DNA of 64,000 nt from Sinorhizobium glycinis (GCF_001651865.1 NZ_LPUX01000068.1:62001-126000), one strand, 5' to 3'; positions 1 through 11,999 are shown, counted from the stretch's first letter. Notes: a model not told the origin generated them from the sequence alone. Translations and numbers: made by a program.

Positions 1-1
1 G

Positions 2-304
2 GATGGCGCGACGGCTGAGAGCACCGTCATCGCCTATGAGCCGGTCTGGGCGATCGGCACGGGCCTGACTCCGACCGTGGGAGACGTGGAGGAGGCGCAT
101 GCCTTCATGCGCGCGGAACTTGTCTCGCGCTTAGGTGCCGAGGGCGGCAAGATGCGCATCCTCTACGGCGGCTCCGTCAAGCCTTCCAATGCGAAGGAAT
201 TGATGGGCGTCGCCAACGTGGACGGCGCACTGATCGGCGGCGCCAGCTTGAAAGCGGAAGACTTCCTCGCCATCTACAGGGCCTATGAAGAATTGACTGC
301 GTGA
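2..304 (+). CDS. tpiA: Triosephosphate isomerase, C-terminal part (5' end outside window)
   Basis: Only the last 100 codons are present. The reading frame is open from base 2 to the TGA at 302-304. The piece carries the TIM catalytic-glutamate motif [11 protein letters not shown] near its start and the phosphate-binding ILYGGSVKP motif further on, then the final beta-alpha units ending in EELTA. Triosephosphate isomerase interconverts dihydroxyacetone phosphate and glyceraldehyde 3-phosphate in the cytoplasm (glycolysis, gluconeogenesis, Entner-Doudoroff). It lies upstream of secG on the same strand, an order common in Rhizobiales. The identification is secure; the start lies outside the window. 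Confidence 0.96.
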   Translation, partial: DGATAESTVIAYEPVWAIGTGLTPTVGDVEEAHAFMRAELVSRLGAEGGKMRILYGGSVKPSNAKELMGVANVDGALIGGASLKAEDFLAIYRAYEELTA

Positions 305-438
305 TCGCCGCGTGGGGCTGGCGGGGGCTTGGAATGGCCGTCTGCTTGGTATAAAGAGGCGCGAAATTTGCGCGCGGTCCGCTCTGTGGCCGCGATCGTT
401 CGATTCGAATGCCCCGCAGAGGGCAGGACTGGAAGCTG

Positions 439-2701
<2,263 letters not shown>

Positions 2702-2774
2702 TCGGGGAGACGGCGCGGGTCCGTTACCACTCAGCTGCGCCGCGGTCTTCTGATGCGGCGGCGAGAGTAGGCGG

Positions 2775-2841
2775 GAGCGTGAGCCTTGCCGATCTCCCCC
2801 ACAAGGGGCCACAAGGGGGGAGATTGGCAAGACGCACGCTC
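2775..2841. repeat. Long imperfect palindrome between pyrG and the VOC gene
   Basis: The arms run from GAGCGTG at 2775 through CTTGCCGATCTCCCCC, with the complementary GGGGGGAGATTGGCAAG and CACGCTC ending at 2841. The stem is about 25 bp with a few mismatches around a loop containing ACAAGGGGCCACAA. It resembles the intergenic palindromes scattered through rhizobial chromosomes. A transcript could fold it in either direction, so it may also act as a terminator for pyrG. Confidence 0.6.
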
Positions 2842-2966
2842 CCTGTCTGCTCGCCAACCGCTTGAGTGATACTCATCAGCGTTGATCGCCGCCCTACGAC
2901 CGCCGCGCTTGCAATCGTCGGTCAAAAGTTGCAAACAGCGGCAAACCGGTCATCAGGGAAACCACC

Positions 2967-3854
2967 ATGAACCTGCCAACGCGCACCGCCCGCCCGCTCG
3001 ACCATCTCGTGCTGCCGGTGGCCGATCTCGCGCGGGCAAGGCGGCGCCTGGGCGATCTCGGCTTCACCATCGCCGAGGATGCGCGCCATCCCTTCGGCAC
3101 TGAAAACGCCTGCGCCTTCTTTTCGGACGATACCTATCTGGAGCCGCTCGCCATTGCCTCCCGCGAGGATTGCGAGGCTGCTGCCCTTGCCGGCAATGCC
3201 TTTGTCGCGCGTGATCATGCGTTCCGTTTTCGGCAGGGCCCCGAAGGCCTGTCGGCAATCGTGCTCGGCACGCCGGATGCGGCCACCGATCACATCCGCT
3301 ACCGGTCCTGCGGCATCTCTGGCGGCGAGATGCTGGAATTCTCCCGGCCCATGCGTCTGCCGGACGGACGCGAAGGGCTCGGCTCGTTCAGGCTGGCCTT
3401 TGCAGCCGACCTGCGGGCGCCGGACTTCTTCCTGTTCACTTGCCAGCGGATCCGCGCATTGCCGGTCGGCAGCGCGCTCACCAATCACGAGAATGGTGTG
3501 ATCGGTATCGCCGAAGTGGTTCTCTCGGAGCCCAATCCGACGGACTTCCAGTATCTGCTGCAGGAGGCCGTCGACGAGCGCGAAGTCTCGGCTCATTCCT
3601 TCGGCATGGACATCCGGGCCGGCAGCGCCAAGCTGTCGGTGTTGAACCCCGCAGGCATCCAGGCCTTCTACGGCCGGTCGGTCAGCGCTACGGAGCGTGG
3701 CTTGCGCGGCCGTGCCGTGGTGTTCCGCGTCGCCGATCTCGAGGCGACGCGGGCGCTGTTCGCGCAGAACGATATCGAATTTGCAGAAATGGGCGGACGC
3801 CTCATTGTCCCGGAAGCGCCGGGGCAGGGGGTGATCTTCGCGTTTGGAGTGTGA
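2967..3854 (+). CDS. VOC-family (glyoxalase-like domain) protein
   Basis: This 295-residue protein begins with a vicinal-oxygen-chelate fold signature: HLVLPVADLARARRRLGDLG at residues 12-31, then a short strand containing GTENACAFF and YLEPLAI. A second module near the C terminus (VVFRVADLEATRALF) repeats the pattern, giving the two-module layout of glyoxalase_3-like proteins. The family covers isomerases, dioxygenases and resistance proteins, and the substrate cannot be read from the sequence. It is three bases upstream of kdsA on the same strand, so the two are probably co-transcribed, but no functional link to KDO synthesis is evident. Confidence 0.8.
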   Translation: MNLPTRTARPLDHLVLPVADLARARRRLGDLGFTIAEDARHPFGTENACAFFSDDTYLEPLAIASREDCEAAALAGNAFVARDHAFRFRQGPEGLSAIVLGTPDAATDHIRYRSCGISGGEMLEFSRPMRLPDGREGLGSFRLAFAADLRAPDFFLFTCQRIRALPVGSALTNHENGVIGIAEVVLSEPNPTDFQYLLQEAVDEREVSAHSFGMDIRAGSAKLSVLNPAGIQAFYGRSVSATERGLRGRAVVFRVADLEATRALFAQNDIEFAEMGGRLIVPEAPGQGVIFAFGV

Positions 3855-3857
3855 CGA

Positions 3858-4697
3858 ATGGAAACCAATGCAAGGGTCGTCGTCGGCGAGGGTGCCGGCC
3901 AGGTGGTGTTCTCGCAGAAGGAGCGGCTGACCCTGATCGCCGGCCCCTGCCAGATGGAAAGCCGCGAACATGCCTTCGTGATTGCCGGCGAGCTTACCGA
4001 ATTGTGCAAGTCGCTCGGCCTCGGCCTCGTCTACAAATCCTCATTCGACAAGGCGAACCGCACCTCGCTTTCCGGCAAGCGCGGCATCGGCCTTGAAAAG
4101 GCGATGGAGATCTTTGCCGATCTCAAGCGCGAATTCGGCTTTCCGGTGCTGACTGACATCCACACGGAAGAACAGTGCGCAGAGGTCGCCGAGACCGTCG
4201 ATATCCTGCAAATCCCGGCCTTCCTGTCGCGCCAGACGGACCTGCTGGTTGCCGCCGCAAAGACCGGGCGCGCGATCAACGTCAAGAAGGGCCAGTTCCT
4301 CGCGCCCTGGGACATGAAGAACGTGCTTGCCAAGTTCACGATGAGCGGCAATCCGAACGTCCTTCTCTGTGAGCGCGGCGCGTCCTTCGGCTATAACACG
4401 CTGGTTTCCGACATGCGCTCGCTGCCGATCATGGCGGCGCTCGGAGCGCCCGTGGTCTTCGACGCGACCCATTCGGTGCAGCAGCCGGGCGGGCAGGGTG
4501 GTTCCTCGGGCGGTCAGCGCGAGTTCGTCGAGACGCTGGCGCGGGCGGCCGTTGCGGTGGGGGTCGCCGGCGTCTTCATCGAGACGCACGAGGATCCGGA
4601 CAACGCCCCCTCCGACGGTCCGAACATGGTGCCGCTCAAGGACATGCCGCGGCTTCTCGAAAAGCTGCTTGCCTTCGACGCGATCGCCAAGGCTTGA
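3858..4697 (+). CDS. kdsA: 3-deoxy-8-phosphooctulonate synthase (KDO-8-phosphate synthase)
   Basis: This 279-residue class I aldolase-like enzyme condenses phosphoenolpyruvate with arabinose 5-phosphate to make KDO-8-phosphate for lipid A-core assembly. Visible motifs are [14 protein letters not shown] near residue 30, [20 protein letters not shown], and [11 protein letters not shown] followed by [19 protein letters not shown]. The Cys of GPCQMES, with the later His, Glu and Asp, matches the metal-dependent class of KDO8P synthases, in contrast to the E. coli type, which has Asn there. The gene starts three bases after the VOC gene and is followed by enolase, which supplies phosphoenolpyruvate. 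Confidence 0.96.
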   Translation: METNARVVVGEGAGQVVFSQKERLTLIAGPCQMESREHAFVIAGELTELCKSLGLGLVYKSSFDKANRTSLSGKRGIGLEKAMEIFADLKREFGFPVLTDIHTEEQCAEVAETVDILQIPAFLSRQTDLLVAAAKTGRAINVKKGQFLAPWDMKNVLAKFTMSGNPNVLLCERGASFGYNTLVSDMRSLPIMAALGAPVVFDATHSVQQPGGQGGSSGGQREFVETLARAAVAVGVAGVFIETHEDPDNAPSDGPNMVPLKDMPRLLEKLLAFDAIAKA

Positions 4698-4704
4698 GTG
4701 TATG

Positions 4705-4746
4705 GACCGGTGTCGCCCGCGTGAAATTTTCATGACGGGCGATGGT
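4705..4746 (+). terminator. Possible terminator after kdsA
   Basis: An interrupted inverted repeat starts eight bases after the kdsA stop: GGACC plus TCGCCCG pair with CGGGCGA and GGTCC across an AT-rich loop. There is no long T-run downstream, so function as a terminator is uncertain. Confidence 0.4.
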
Positions 4747-4793
4747 CCTCCATCCTTCCGGCGCCGCGCGCCATTGTAATTTCAGGGCCATGA

Positions 4794-6116
<1,323 letters not shown>

Positions 6117-6142
6117 GCAAAAGACGTCTGGCTACCGCGCGG

Positions 6143-6250
6143 CCCCTCATCCCGCTGCCGCGACCTTCTCCCCGCTTGCGGGAGAAGGGATATGCCGCGC
6201 CGCCCACGTCCCCTCTCCCCGCCTGCGGCAGAGGGCTAGGGTGAGGGGCA
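6143..6250. repeat. RIME-like intergenic mosaic element, copy 1
   Basis: This 108-bp block is bounded by CCCCTCA and TGAGGGG. It contains two palindromes: CCTTCTCCC/GGGAGAAGG at 6164-6188, and CCCTCT/AGAGGG further right. Its length and double-palindrome structure match the Rhizobium-specific intergenic mosaic element (RIME1) as I recall it. A second copy of the same architecture and length is at 37795-37902. Confidence 0.8.
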
Positions 6251-6292
6251 ATTTCTCCGCCAGCCATGCGGCACATCGCAAACCGACGATCC

Positions 6293-6330
6293 AACCCGCC
6301 CGCCCCACGGCTGGCGGGTTTTCACTTTTC
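6293..6330 (+). terminator. Probable terminator upstream of the ftsB-like gene
   Basis: AACCCGCC pairs with GGCGGGTT across a 12-base loop and is followed by TTCACTTTTCC. It is likely the transcription end of eno, beyond the RIME-like repeat. Confidence 0.6.
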
Positions 6331-6406
6331 CTTGCCATTCATGGTCAACGGTCGGTTAATCAATCGACGCTAGTCTGCCTTGGTATTGCGTAGCAGGGCA
6401 TTGACG

Positions 6407-6727
6407 ATGTGGACACGGCATCACAAGAAGCGGAGACTCGGGCGGCTGGTAGTGCCGGTGATCGCGGTCGCCTTTCTTTCATACTTCGGCTATCATTCGA
6501 TCCATGGCGGTTACGGCTTGAGGGCGACGGAGGAGTTTGACCGCCAGATCGCCGAGCGGCAGGCACGGCTGGACGACCTCACTCAGAGGCGGCAAATCCT
6601 GGAAAAGGAGGTTCAGCTGATGAGTGACGGTTCGTTGGAAAGAGACATGCTGGATGAGAAGGCTCGCCTCGCGCTCAACATGTCGCGCAGCGATGAGATC
6701 GTCATTTTTCATCGCGCGTCGAATTAA
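6407..6727 (+). CDS. ftsB: FtsB/DivIC-family septum formation initiator
   Basis: This 106-residue bitopic membrane protein has a basic N terminus (HHKKRR), one membrane helix at about residues 13-30, a coiled coil at about 41-72, and a C-terminal patch ending in DEIVIFHRASN. That is the FtsB/DivIC layout: a periplasmic coiled coil that joins FtsL and FtsQ in the divisome. The ATG at 6407 is preferred over a TTG 27 bases upstream. Its position directly before pdhA and downstream of eno is conserved in Rhizobiales in my recollection. The family call is firm; the symbol is by analogy. Confidence 0.85.
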   Translation: MWTRHHKKRRLGRLVVPVIAVAFLSYFGYHSIHGGYGLRATEEFDRQIAERQARLDDLTQRRQILEKEVQLMSDGSLERDMLDEKARLALNMSRSDEIVIFHRASN

Positions 6728-6742
6728 CTGAAATTCAGTTAA
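6724..6742. promoter_or_regulatory. TTAACTGAA inverted repeat overlapping the ftsB stop
   Basis: TTAACTGAA and TTCAGTTAA are perfect 9-bp arms around a single central A, beginning inside the ftsB stop codon. The TTAA ends are 11 bases apart, not the 7 of a CtrA box. The tight AT-rich dyad is more like a protein binding site than a terminator, and lies in the pdhA upstream region. Confidence 0.45.
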
Positions 6743-6826
6743 TCAAGAATATCGCTTCGAAATCATGGCGTTACGCCGAATGATAGCCATGCAAATATGG
6801 CATTGCTGAGGCGCTCTTCTTTCCCT

Positions 6827-6852
6827 ATGGTAGCCCACCAAAGGCTAACCAT
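6827..6852. promoter_or_regulatory. Inverted repeat in the pdhA leader
   Basis: ATGGTAGCC (6827-6835) pairs with GGCTAACCAT (6843-6852) with one bulged base. It lies just upstream of the GGGAGGA ribosome-binding site of pdhA, so it could be a regulator site or a leader hairpin that affects translation start. Confidence 0.4.
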
Positions 6853-6864
6853 TGGGAGGAATGA

Positions 6865-7911
6865 ATGGCTCCGCGAAAAACCGCGTCCGTCTCCAGCCGC
6901 AAGACCGCTGCCAAGCCGGCCAAGAAGGACTTCACCGGCGGCACGATCGCCGAATTCTCCAAGGAAGATGAACTGAAGGCCTACCGCGAGATGCTGCTGA
7001 TCCGGCGTTTCGAGGAGAAGGCCGGCCAGCTCTACGGCATGGGCTTCATTGGCGGCTTCTGTCATCTATATATCGGCCAGGAAGCTGTCGTCGTCGGCAT
7101 GCAGCTGGCGCTGAAAGAGGGCGATCAGGTCATCACCGGTTATCGCGATCACGGCCATATGCTGGCCTGCGGCATGAGCGCCCGGGGCGTGATGGCCGAA
7201 CTCACCGGTCGCCGCGGCGGCCTTTCCAAGGGGAAGGGCGGCTCGATGCACATGTTCTCCAAGGAGAAGCATTTCTACGGCGGCCATGGCATCGTCGGCG
7301 CGCAGGTATCGCTCGGCACCGGCCTCGCCTTTGCCAACAGGTATCGCGGCAACGACAATGTCAGCCTCGCCTATTTCGGTGACGGCGCCGCCAACCAGGG
7401 CCAGGTCTACGAGAGCTTCAACATGGCAGCTCTGTGGAAACTGCCGGTGATCTACATTGTCGAAAACAACCGTTACGCGATGGGCACCTCGGTGTCGCGC
7501 GCCTCGGCGCAGACCGATTTCTCGCAGCGCGGCGCCTCCTTCGGCATTCCGGGCTATCAGGTCGACGGCATGGATGTTCGCGCCGTCAAGGCGGCAGCCG
7601 ACGAGGCCGTCGAACATTGCCGCTCCGGCAAGGGCCCGATCATCCTCGAAATGTTGACCTACCGCTACCGTGGCCACTCGATGTCCGACCCGGCGAAGTA
7701 TCGCTCGAAGGATGAAGTGCAGAAGATGCGCTCGGAGCATGATCCGATCGAGCAGGTGAAGGCCCGCCTGATGGAAAAGGGCTGGGCGAGCGAGGACGAA
7801 CTGAAGCAGGTCGACAAGGACGTTCGCGATATCGTTGCGGACAGCGCCGATTTTGCCCAGTCTGATCCGGAGCCGGATGTATCCGAGCTCTACACCGACA
7901 TCCTGCTTTGA
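6865..7911 (+). CDS. pdhA: Pyruvate dehydrogenase E1 component, alpha subunit
   Basis: At 348 residues this is the alpha chain of heterotetrameric E1, which decarboxylates pyruvate using thiamine diphosphate. After a Lys/Ala-rich N terminus come [20 protein letters not shown], the [14 protein letters not shown] loop ([10 protein letters not shown]), and the thiamine-diphosphate motif [20 protein letters not shown], which ends in ENN at about residues 172-201. [16 protein letters not shown] follows. The strong site GGGAGGA precedes ATG 6865. It heads the pdhA-pdhB-pdhC run, with pdhB 17 bases downstream. Confidence 0.98.
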   Translation: MAPRKTASVSSRKTAAKPAKKDFTGGTIAEFSKEDELKAYREMLLIRRFEEKAGQLYGMGFIGGFCHLYIGQEAVVVGMQLALKEGDQVITGYRDHGHMLACGMSARGVMAELTGRRGGLSKGKGGSMHMFSKEKHFYGGHGIVGAQVSLGTGLAFANRYRGNDNVSLAYFGDGAANQGQVYESFNMAALWKLPVIYIVENNRYAMGTSVSRASAQTDFSQRGASFGIPGYQVDGMDVRAVKAAADEAVEHCRSGKGPIILEMLTYRYRGHSMSDPAKYRSKDEVQKMRSEHDPIEQVKARLMEKGWASEDELKQVDKDVRDIVADSADFAQSDPEPDVSELYTDILL

Positions 7912-7928
7912 TCCGGGGAGGGACGAAT

Positions 7929-9302
7929 ATGCCAGTAGAAATTCTCATGCCTGCCCTTTCCCCGACGATGGAGGAAGGCACGCTCTCCAAGTGGCTGAAG
8001 AACGAGGGCGACAAGGTGGCCTCCGGTGACGTCATCGCCGAGATCGAGACCGACAAGGCGACGATGGAAGTCGAAGCCGTCGACGAGGGCACGATCGGCA
8101 AGCTGCTGATTGCCGCCGGCACCGAAGGCGTCAAGGTCAATACGCCGATTGCCGTGCTGCTCCAGGACGGCGATGCCGCCGGTGATATCGCCACCGCCAA
8201 GGCGGAAGCGCCGAAGCCGGCAGCGGTTGAGGCTCCAGCGGCTGCACCGGCCCCGGCCCCTGTCGCGGCCCAGCCGAAGGCGGAAGTTCCGTCCGATCCG
8301 GCGATCCCGGCCGGGACCGAAATGGTCACGATCACGGTTCGCGAAGCGCTGCGCGACGCGATGGCCGAAGAGATGCGCGCCAATGACGACGTCTTCGTCA
8401 TGGGCGAGGAGGTCGCCGAATACCAGGGCGCCTACAAGATCACCCAAGGGTTGCTTCAGGAATTCGGCCCGCGCCGGGTGGTCGACACGCCGATCACCGA
8501 GCATGGCTTTGCCGGCATCGGCGTCGGTGCGGCGATGACCGGCCTGCGCCCGATCGTCGAGTTCATGACCTTCAACTTCGCCATGCAGGCGATCGACCAT
8601 ATCATCAACTCGGCCGCCAAGACGCTTTACATGTCCGGCGGCCAGATGGGCGCGCCGATCGTCTTCCGCGGCCCGAGCGGTGCGGCGGCTCGTGTCGCCG
8701 CCCAGCACTCGCAGTGCTATGCCGCCTGGTACAGCCACATTCCTGGCCTGAAGGTCGTGATGCCTTACACGGCAGCGGACGCCAAGGGCCTGCTGAAGGC
8801 CGCCATCCGCGATCCGAATCCGGTGATTTTCCTCGAAAACGAAATTCTCTACGGCCAGTCCTTCGCAGTGCCGAAGCTCGACGATTTCGTACTGCCGATC
8901 GGCAAGGCCCGCATTCATCGCGTCGGCAAGGACGCGACGATCGTCTCCTTCGGCATCGGCATGACCTATGCGGTCAAGGCCGCGGCCGAGCTCGAGGCAA
9001 AGGGCATCGATGTCGAAATCATCGACCTTCGCACCATCCGCCCGATGGACCTGCCGACCGTCATCGAATCCGTCAAGAAGACCGGTCGCCTTGTCACCGT
9101 CGAGGAAGGCTACCCGCAGTCCTCGGTCGGAACCGAGATCGCCACCCGCGTCATGCAGCAGGCCTTCGACTATCTCGATGCGCCGATCCTGACGGTCGCC
9201 GGCAAGGACGTGCCGATGCCCTATGCGGCCAATCTTGAAAAGCTCGCCCTGCCGAGCGTCGCCGAGGTTGTCGATGCGGTGAAAGCCGTCTGCTACAAGT
9301 AA
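7929..9302 (+). CDS. pdhB: Pyruvate dehydrogenase E1 component, beta subunit, with N-terminal lipoyl domain
   Basis: This 457-residue protein joins a lipoyl domain to the E1 beta chain. Residues 1-80 form the lipoyl domain, with the modified lysine at position 43 in [13 protein letters not shown]. An Ala/Pro-rich linker spans roughly 94-130. The E1-beta transketolase-like domain starts near residue 137 ([18 protein letters not shown]). The first 50 residues are nearly the same as those of PdhC just downstream. Lipoylated E1-beta is known in alphaproteobacteria. The ATG at 7929 follows GGGGAGG; an ATC-started extension would overlap pdhA and is rejected. Confidence 0.97.
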   Translation: MPVEILMPALSPTMEEGTLSKWLKNEGDKVASGDVIAEIETDKATMEVEAVDEGTIGKLLIAAGTEGVKVNTPIAVLLQDGDAAGDIATAKAEAPKPAAVEAPAAAPAPAPVAAQPKAEVPSDPAIPAGTEMVTITVREALRDAMAEEMRANDDVFVMGEEVAEYQGAYKITQGLLQEFGPRRVVDTPITEHGFAGIGVGAAMTGLRPIVEFMTFNFAMQAIDHIINSAAKTLYMSGGQMGAPIVFRGPSGAAARVAAQHSQCYAAWYSHIPGLKVVMPYTAADAKGLLKAAIRDPNPVIFLENEILYGQSFAVPKLDDFVLPIGKARIHRVGKDATIVSFGIGMTYAVKAAAELEAKGIDVEIIDLRTIRPMDLPTVIESVKKTGRLVTVEEGYPQSSVGTEIATRVMQQAFDYLDAPILTVAGKDVPMPYAANLEKLALPSVAEVVDAVKAVCYK

Positions 9303-9316
9303 GAGAGGGACGTTCG

Positions 9317-10660
9317 ATGCCAATCAACATCACTATGCCTGCCCTCTCGCCGACGATGGAAGAAGGCAACCTCGCCAAGTGGCTTGTCAAGGAAGGCGAC
9401 AAGGTCAAGTCCGGCGACGTCATCGCCGAGATCGAGACCGACAAGGCGACGATGGAAGTCGAAGCCGTCGATGAAGGCACCGTCGCCAGGATCGTCGTTC
9501 CGGCCGGCACCGAAGGCGTCAAGGTCAATGCGTTGATCGCGGTCTTGGCCGCTGACGGCGAGGACGTCACAACGGCCGCCAAGGGTAATGGCGCTGCGGC
9601 GCCGGAACCGGCTGCGAAAGCGGAAGCACCTGCTCCGGCAGCGCCTGCCGCAGCACCTGCGCCGGCCGCAGCCCCAGCTGCGCCGGTCGCATCGGCAGCG
9701 CCGGCACCGGCCGCTGGTGACGCAAAGCGCGTCTTCTCGTCGCCGTTGGCGCGGCGTCTTGCCAAGGAAGCAGGCATCGACCTCTCCGCAATTGCCGGTT
9801 CCGGCCCCTATGGTCGCGTCGTCAAGAAGGATGTGGAGACTGCCGTGTCGGGCGGCGCCGCCAAGCCGGCCGCAGCACCGGCTGCCGCTCAAGCACCGGC
9901 CGCTGCACCGCTTGCCAAGGGCATGTCAGAGGACGCCGTTCTCAAGCTCTTCGAGCCGGGCTCCTACGAGCTCGTCCCGCATGACGGCATGCGCAAGACG
10001 ATTGCCAAGCGGCTGCAGGAATCGAAGCAGACGATCCCGCACTTCTACGTCTCCGTCGATTGCCAGCTCGATGCGCTGCTGGCGCTGCGTGCCCAGCTCA
10101 ATACGGCTGCGCCCGAGAAGGACGGCAAGCCGGTCTACAAGCTCTCGGTCAACGACATGGTGATCAAGGCGCTGGCGCTGGCGCTGCGTGACGTCCCGGA
10201 CGCAAACGTCTCCTGGACCGACAGCAACATGGTCAAGCACAAGCACGCCGATGTCGGCGTTGCCGTGTCGATCCCGGGCGGCCTGATCACGCCGATCGTC
10301 CGCCAGGCGGAGTTGAAGAGCCTGTCCGCCATCTCCAACGAGATGAAGGATCTCGGCAAGCGCGCCAAGGAGCGCAAGCTGAAGCCGGAGGAATACCAGG
10401 GCGGCACCACCGCGGTTTCCAACATGGGCATGATGGGCGTCAAGGACTTTGCCGCCGTCGTCAACCCGCCGCATGCCACGATCCTCGCGGTCGGTGCCGG
10501 CGAGGAGCGCGTCATCGTCAAGAACAAGGAGATGGTCATCGCCAACATGATGACCGTAACGCTCTCGACCGACCATCGCTGCGTCGATGGCGCGCTCGGC
10601 GCCGAACTGCTTGGCGCCTTCAAGCGCTACATCGAAAACCCGATGGGCATGCTGGTGTGA
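9317..10660 (+). CDS. pdhC: Dihydrolipoamide acetyltransferase (E2 of pyruvate dehydrogenase)
   Basis: This 447-residue E2 has one N-terminal lipoyl domain (Lys43 in [13 protein letters not shown]) and a long Ala/Pro linker. A peripheral-subunit-binding domain spans about 137-172 ([30 protein letters not shown]). After a second linker, the catalytic acetyltransferase domain ends with the active-site motif DHRCVDG: His420, Asp424, Gly425. It moves the acetyl group from lipoamide to CoA. It starts 14 bases after pdhB and is followed by a hairpin, so transcription to the downstream genes may be reduced. Confidence 0.98.
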   Translation: MPINITMPALSPTMEEGNLAKWLVKEGDKVKSGDVIAEIETDKATMEVEAVDEGTVARIVVPAGTEGVKVNALIAVLAADGEDVTTAAKGNGAAAPEPAAKAEAPAPAAPAAAPAPAAAPAAPVASAAPAPAAGDAKRVFSSPLARRLAKEAGIDLSAIAGSGPYGRVVKKDVETAVSGGAAKPAAAPAAAQAPAAAPLAKGMSEDAVLKLFEPGSYELVPHDGMRKTIAKRLQESKQTIPHFYVSVDCQLDALLALRAQLNTAAPEKDGKPVYKLSVNDMVIKALALALRDVPDANVSWTDSNMVKHKHADVGVAVSIPGGLITPIVRQAELKSLSAISNEMKDLGKRAKERKLKPEEYQGGTTAVSNMGMMGVKDFAAVVNPPHATILAVGAGEERVIVKNKEMVIANMMTVTLSTDHRCVDGALGAELLGAFKRYIENPMGMLV

Positions 10661-10668
10661 TGCGATCC

Positions 10669-10689
10669 GGACCGGCATCCTGCCGGTCC
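10669..10689 (+). terminator. Hairpin after pdhC
   Basis: GGACCGGCA and TGCCGGTCC form a perfect 9-bp stem with a 3-base loop, eight bases past the pdhC stop, followed by GTCCTTTCC. The T-run is weak, so partial read-through to the downstream genes is likely. Confidence 0.6.
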
Positions 10690-10708
10690 GTCCTTTCCTG
10701 ACGTCTTG

Positions 10709-10755
10709 TGCATGTCGTTGCCCCAAAACCGCTGCACACTTTAGGGCGACATGCA
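10709..10755. repeat. Dispersed intergenic repeat, copy A (hairpin form)
   Basis: The segment begins TGCATGTCG and ends CGACATGCA, giving a long hairpin. Its right part, 10724-10756, matches 36137-36169 at 29 of 33 positions (core AAAACCGCT...CGACATGCAT). I recall this sequence as an abundant Sinorhizobium intergenic repeat, but could not search. Confidence 0.7.
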
Positions 10756-10773
10756 TCAAATGCGAGTAGGCAG

Positions 10774-11415
10774 ATGAAGACAGTCCTTTGCTACGGTGAC
10801 AGTCTGACCTGGGGCTATGACGCGGAGGGCCCGGGTCGCCACGCGCTCGAAGATCGCTGGCCGACCTTGCTTCAGAAAGCGCTCGGTTCCAGTGTGAACG
10901 TCATCGCCGAGGGGCTGAACGGCCGCACCACGGCTTATGACGACCACCTCGCCGATTGCGACCGCAATGGCGCGCGTGTCCTGCCGACCGTGCTGCACAG
11001 CCATGCGCCGCTCGACCTCATCATCTTCATGCTCGGCTCGAACGACATGAAGCCGATAATCCACGGCACGGCCTTCGGCGCCGTCAAGGGCATCGAGCGT
11101 CTCGTTCGTCTGGTCCGGCGGCATGACTGGCCCGTGGAGACCGAGGAGGGGCCGGATATCCTCGTCATCTCGCCGCCGCCGCTTTGCGAAACCGCCAACG
11201 GCGCCTTCTCCGCCATGTTTGCCGGCGGCGTCGAGCAGTCGGCAATGCTGGCTTCGCTCTATCGCGATCTCGCCGACGAGCTCGACTGCGGCTTCTTCGA
11301 CGCCGGCTCGGTCGCCCGGACGACGCCGCTCGACGGGGTTCATCTCGACGCCGAGAATACCCGAGCGATCGGCCGGGGCGTGGAGCCGGTCGTCCGGATG
11401 ATGCTCGGGCTTTGA
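10774..11415 (+). CDS. SGNH/GDSL-family esterase (arylesterase-like)
   Basis: This 213-residue protein has all SGNH hydrolase blocks. The nucleophile Ser10 is in LCYGDSLTWGYD; the block II Gly is in EGLNGRTT; block III is LGSNDMK; and the Asp/His pair is in LDGVHLDAEN near the C terminus. No signal peptide is visible, so it is probably cytoplasmic. The family includes arylesterases and acyltransferases acting on small acyl esters; the substrate here is not known. An upstream in-frame ATG at 10708 falls in the repeat, so ATG 10774 is used. The gene is two bases upstream of the GNAT gene and sits inside the pyruvate dehydrogenase block. Confidence 0.85.
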   Translation: MKTVLCYGDSLTWGYDAEGPGRHALEDRWPTLLQKALGSSVNVIAEGLNGRTTAYDDHLADCDRNGARVLPTVLHSHAPLDLIIFMLGSNDMKPIIHGTAFGAVKGIERLVRLVRRHDWPVETEEGPDILVISPPPLCETANGAFSAMFAGGVEQSAMLASLYRDLADELDCGFFDAGSVARTTPLDGVHLDAENTRAIGRGVEPVVRMMLGL

Positions 11416-11417
11416 CG

Positions 11418-11999
11418 ATGGCGGCTGGCGCGACCTTGAGACCGGCAATGCGAAGCGAGGCGGCGGAACTGGCGATCCTCGTCGATATCGCCTCGCACGG
11501 CTTTGCCTCCTGGCTGTGGTACGGCGGCGTCTTGAGCAAATCGGCGGAAACCGCTTTCGAACACGGCCGGAACCGGATGCGTCAGGATAGTGGCCTGGGA
11601 ACGTGGAGGGACGCGGTCGTTGCGGTCCTCGGAGACGAGATCGTCGGGGTTGCCATCTCCTACGCTATCGACACGTCGATCAGTGAGATTGAGCCGAAGC
11701 ATCCGGTGCTTGCGCCCCTGCTTGCGCTGCAGAAGCAGGTGGTCGGCCACTGGTTTATCGACAGCCTTGGCGTCTACACGGCGCATCGCGGCAAGGGGAT
11801 TGGCCGCGCCCTGCTCGAGAACGAATTTTCCCGCGCCGGCAAGGCGCCGGTGAGCCTGATCACCGAGAGCCACAACGACAAGGCGCAGTCGCTCTACAGG
11901 GTGAAGGGCTTCGAAGAGGTGGCGCGCGCTAGAGCCGTGCCGCTTTTCGAAGACAGCAGGAAACACGATTGGGTGCTCTTCACCCGCAAGCTCGCTTGA
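11418..11999 (+). CDS. GNAT-family N-acetyltransferase
   Basis: The 193-residue protein shows the GNAT fold. Motif A is SLGVYTAHRGKGIGRALLEN at about residues 115-134, with the acetyl-CoA-binding R-G-K-G-I-G loop. An N-terminal strand-helix unit precedes it, and SHNDKAQSLYRVKGFEEV, the typical motif B region, follows. The acceptor is unknown. The ATG follows the SGNH stop by two bases and the gene ends 18 bases before lpdA, so it is very likely co-transcribed with both. The position between E2 and E3 of pyruvate dehydrogenase raises the possibility of a role tied to acetyl-CoA, but that is inference from location. Confidence 0.85.
   Translation: MAAGATLRPAMRSEAAELAILVDIASHGFASWLWYGGVLSKSAETAFEHGRNRMRQDSGLGTWRDAVVAVLGDEIVGVAISYAIDTSISEIEPKHPVLAPLLALQKQVVGHWFIDSLGVYTAHRGKGIGRALLENEFSRAGKAPVSLITESHNDKAQSLYRVKGFEEVARARAVPLFEDSRKHDWVLFTRKLA

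Noticed and set aside
6724-6742. CtrA box (TTAA-N7-TTAA) upstream of pdhA
   Set aside because: The TTAA half-sites are 11 bases apart, not 7, and belong to a perfect dyad, so it is better listed as an unassigned inverted repeat.
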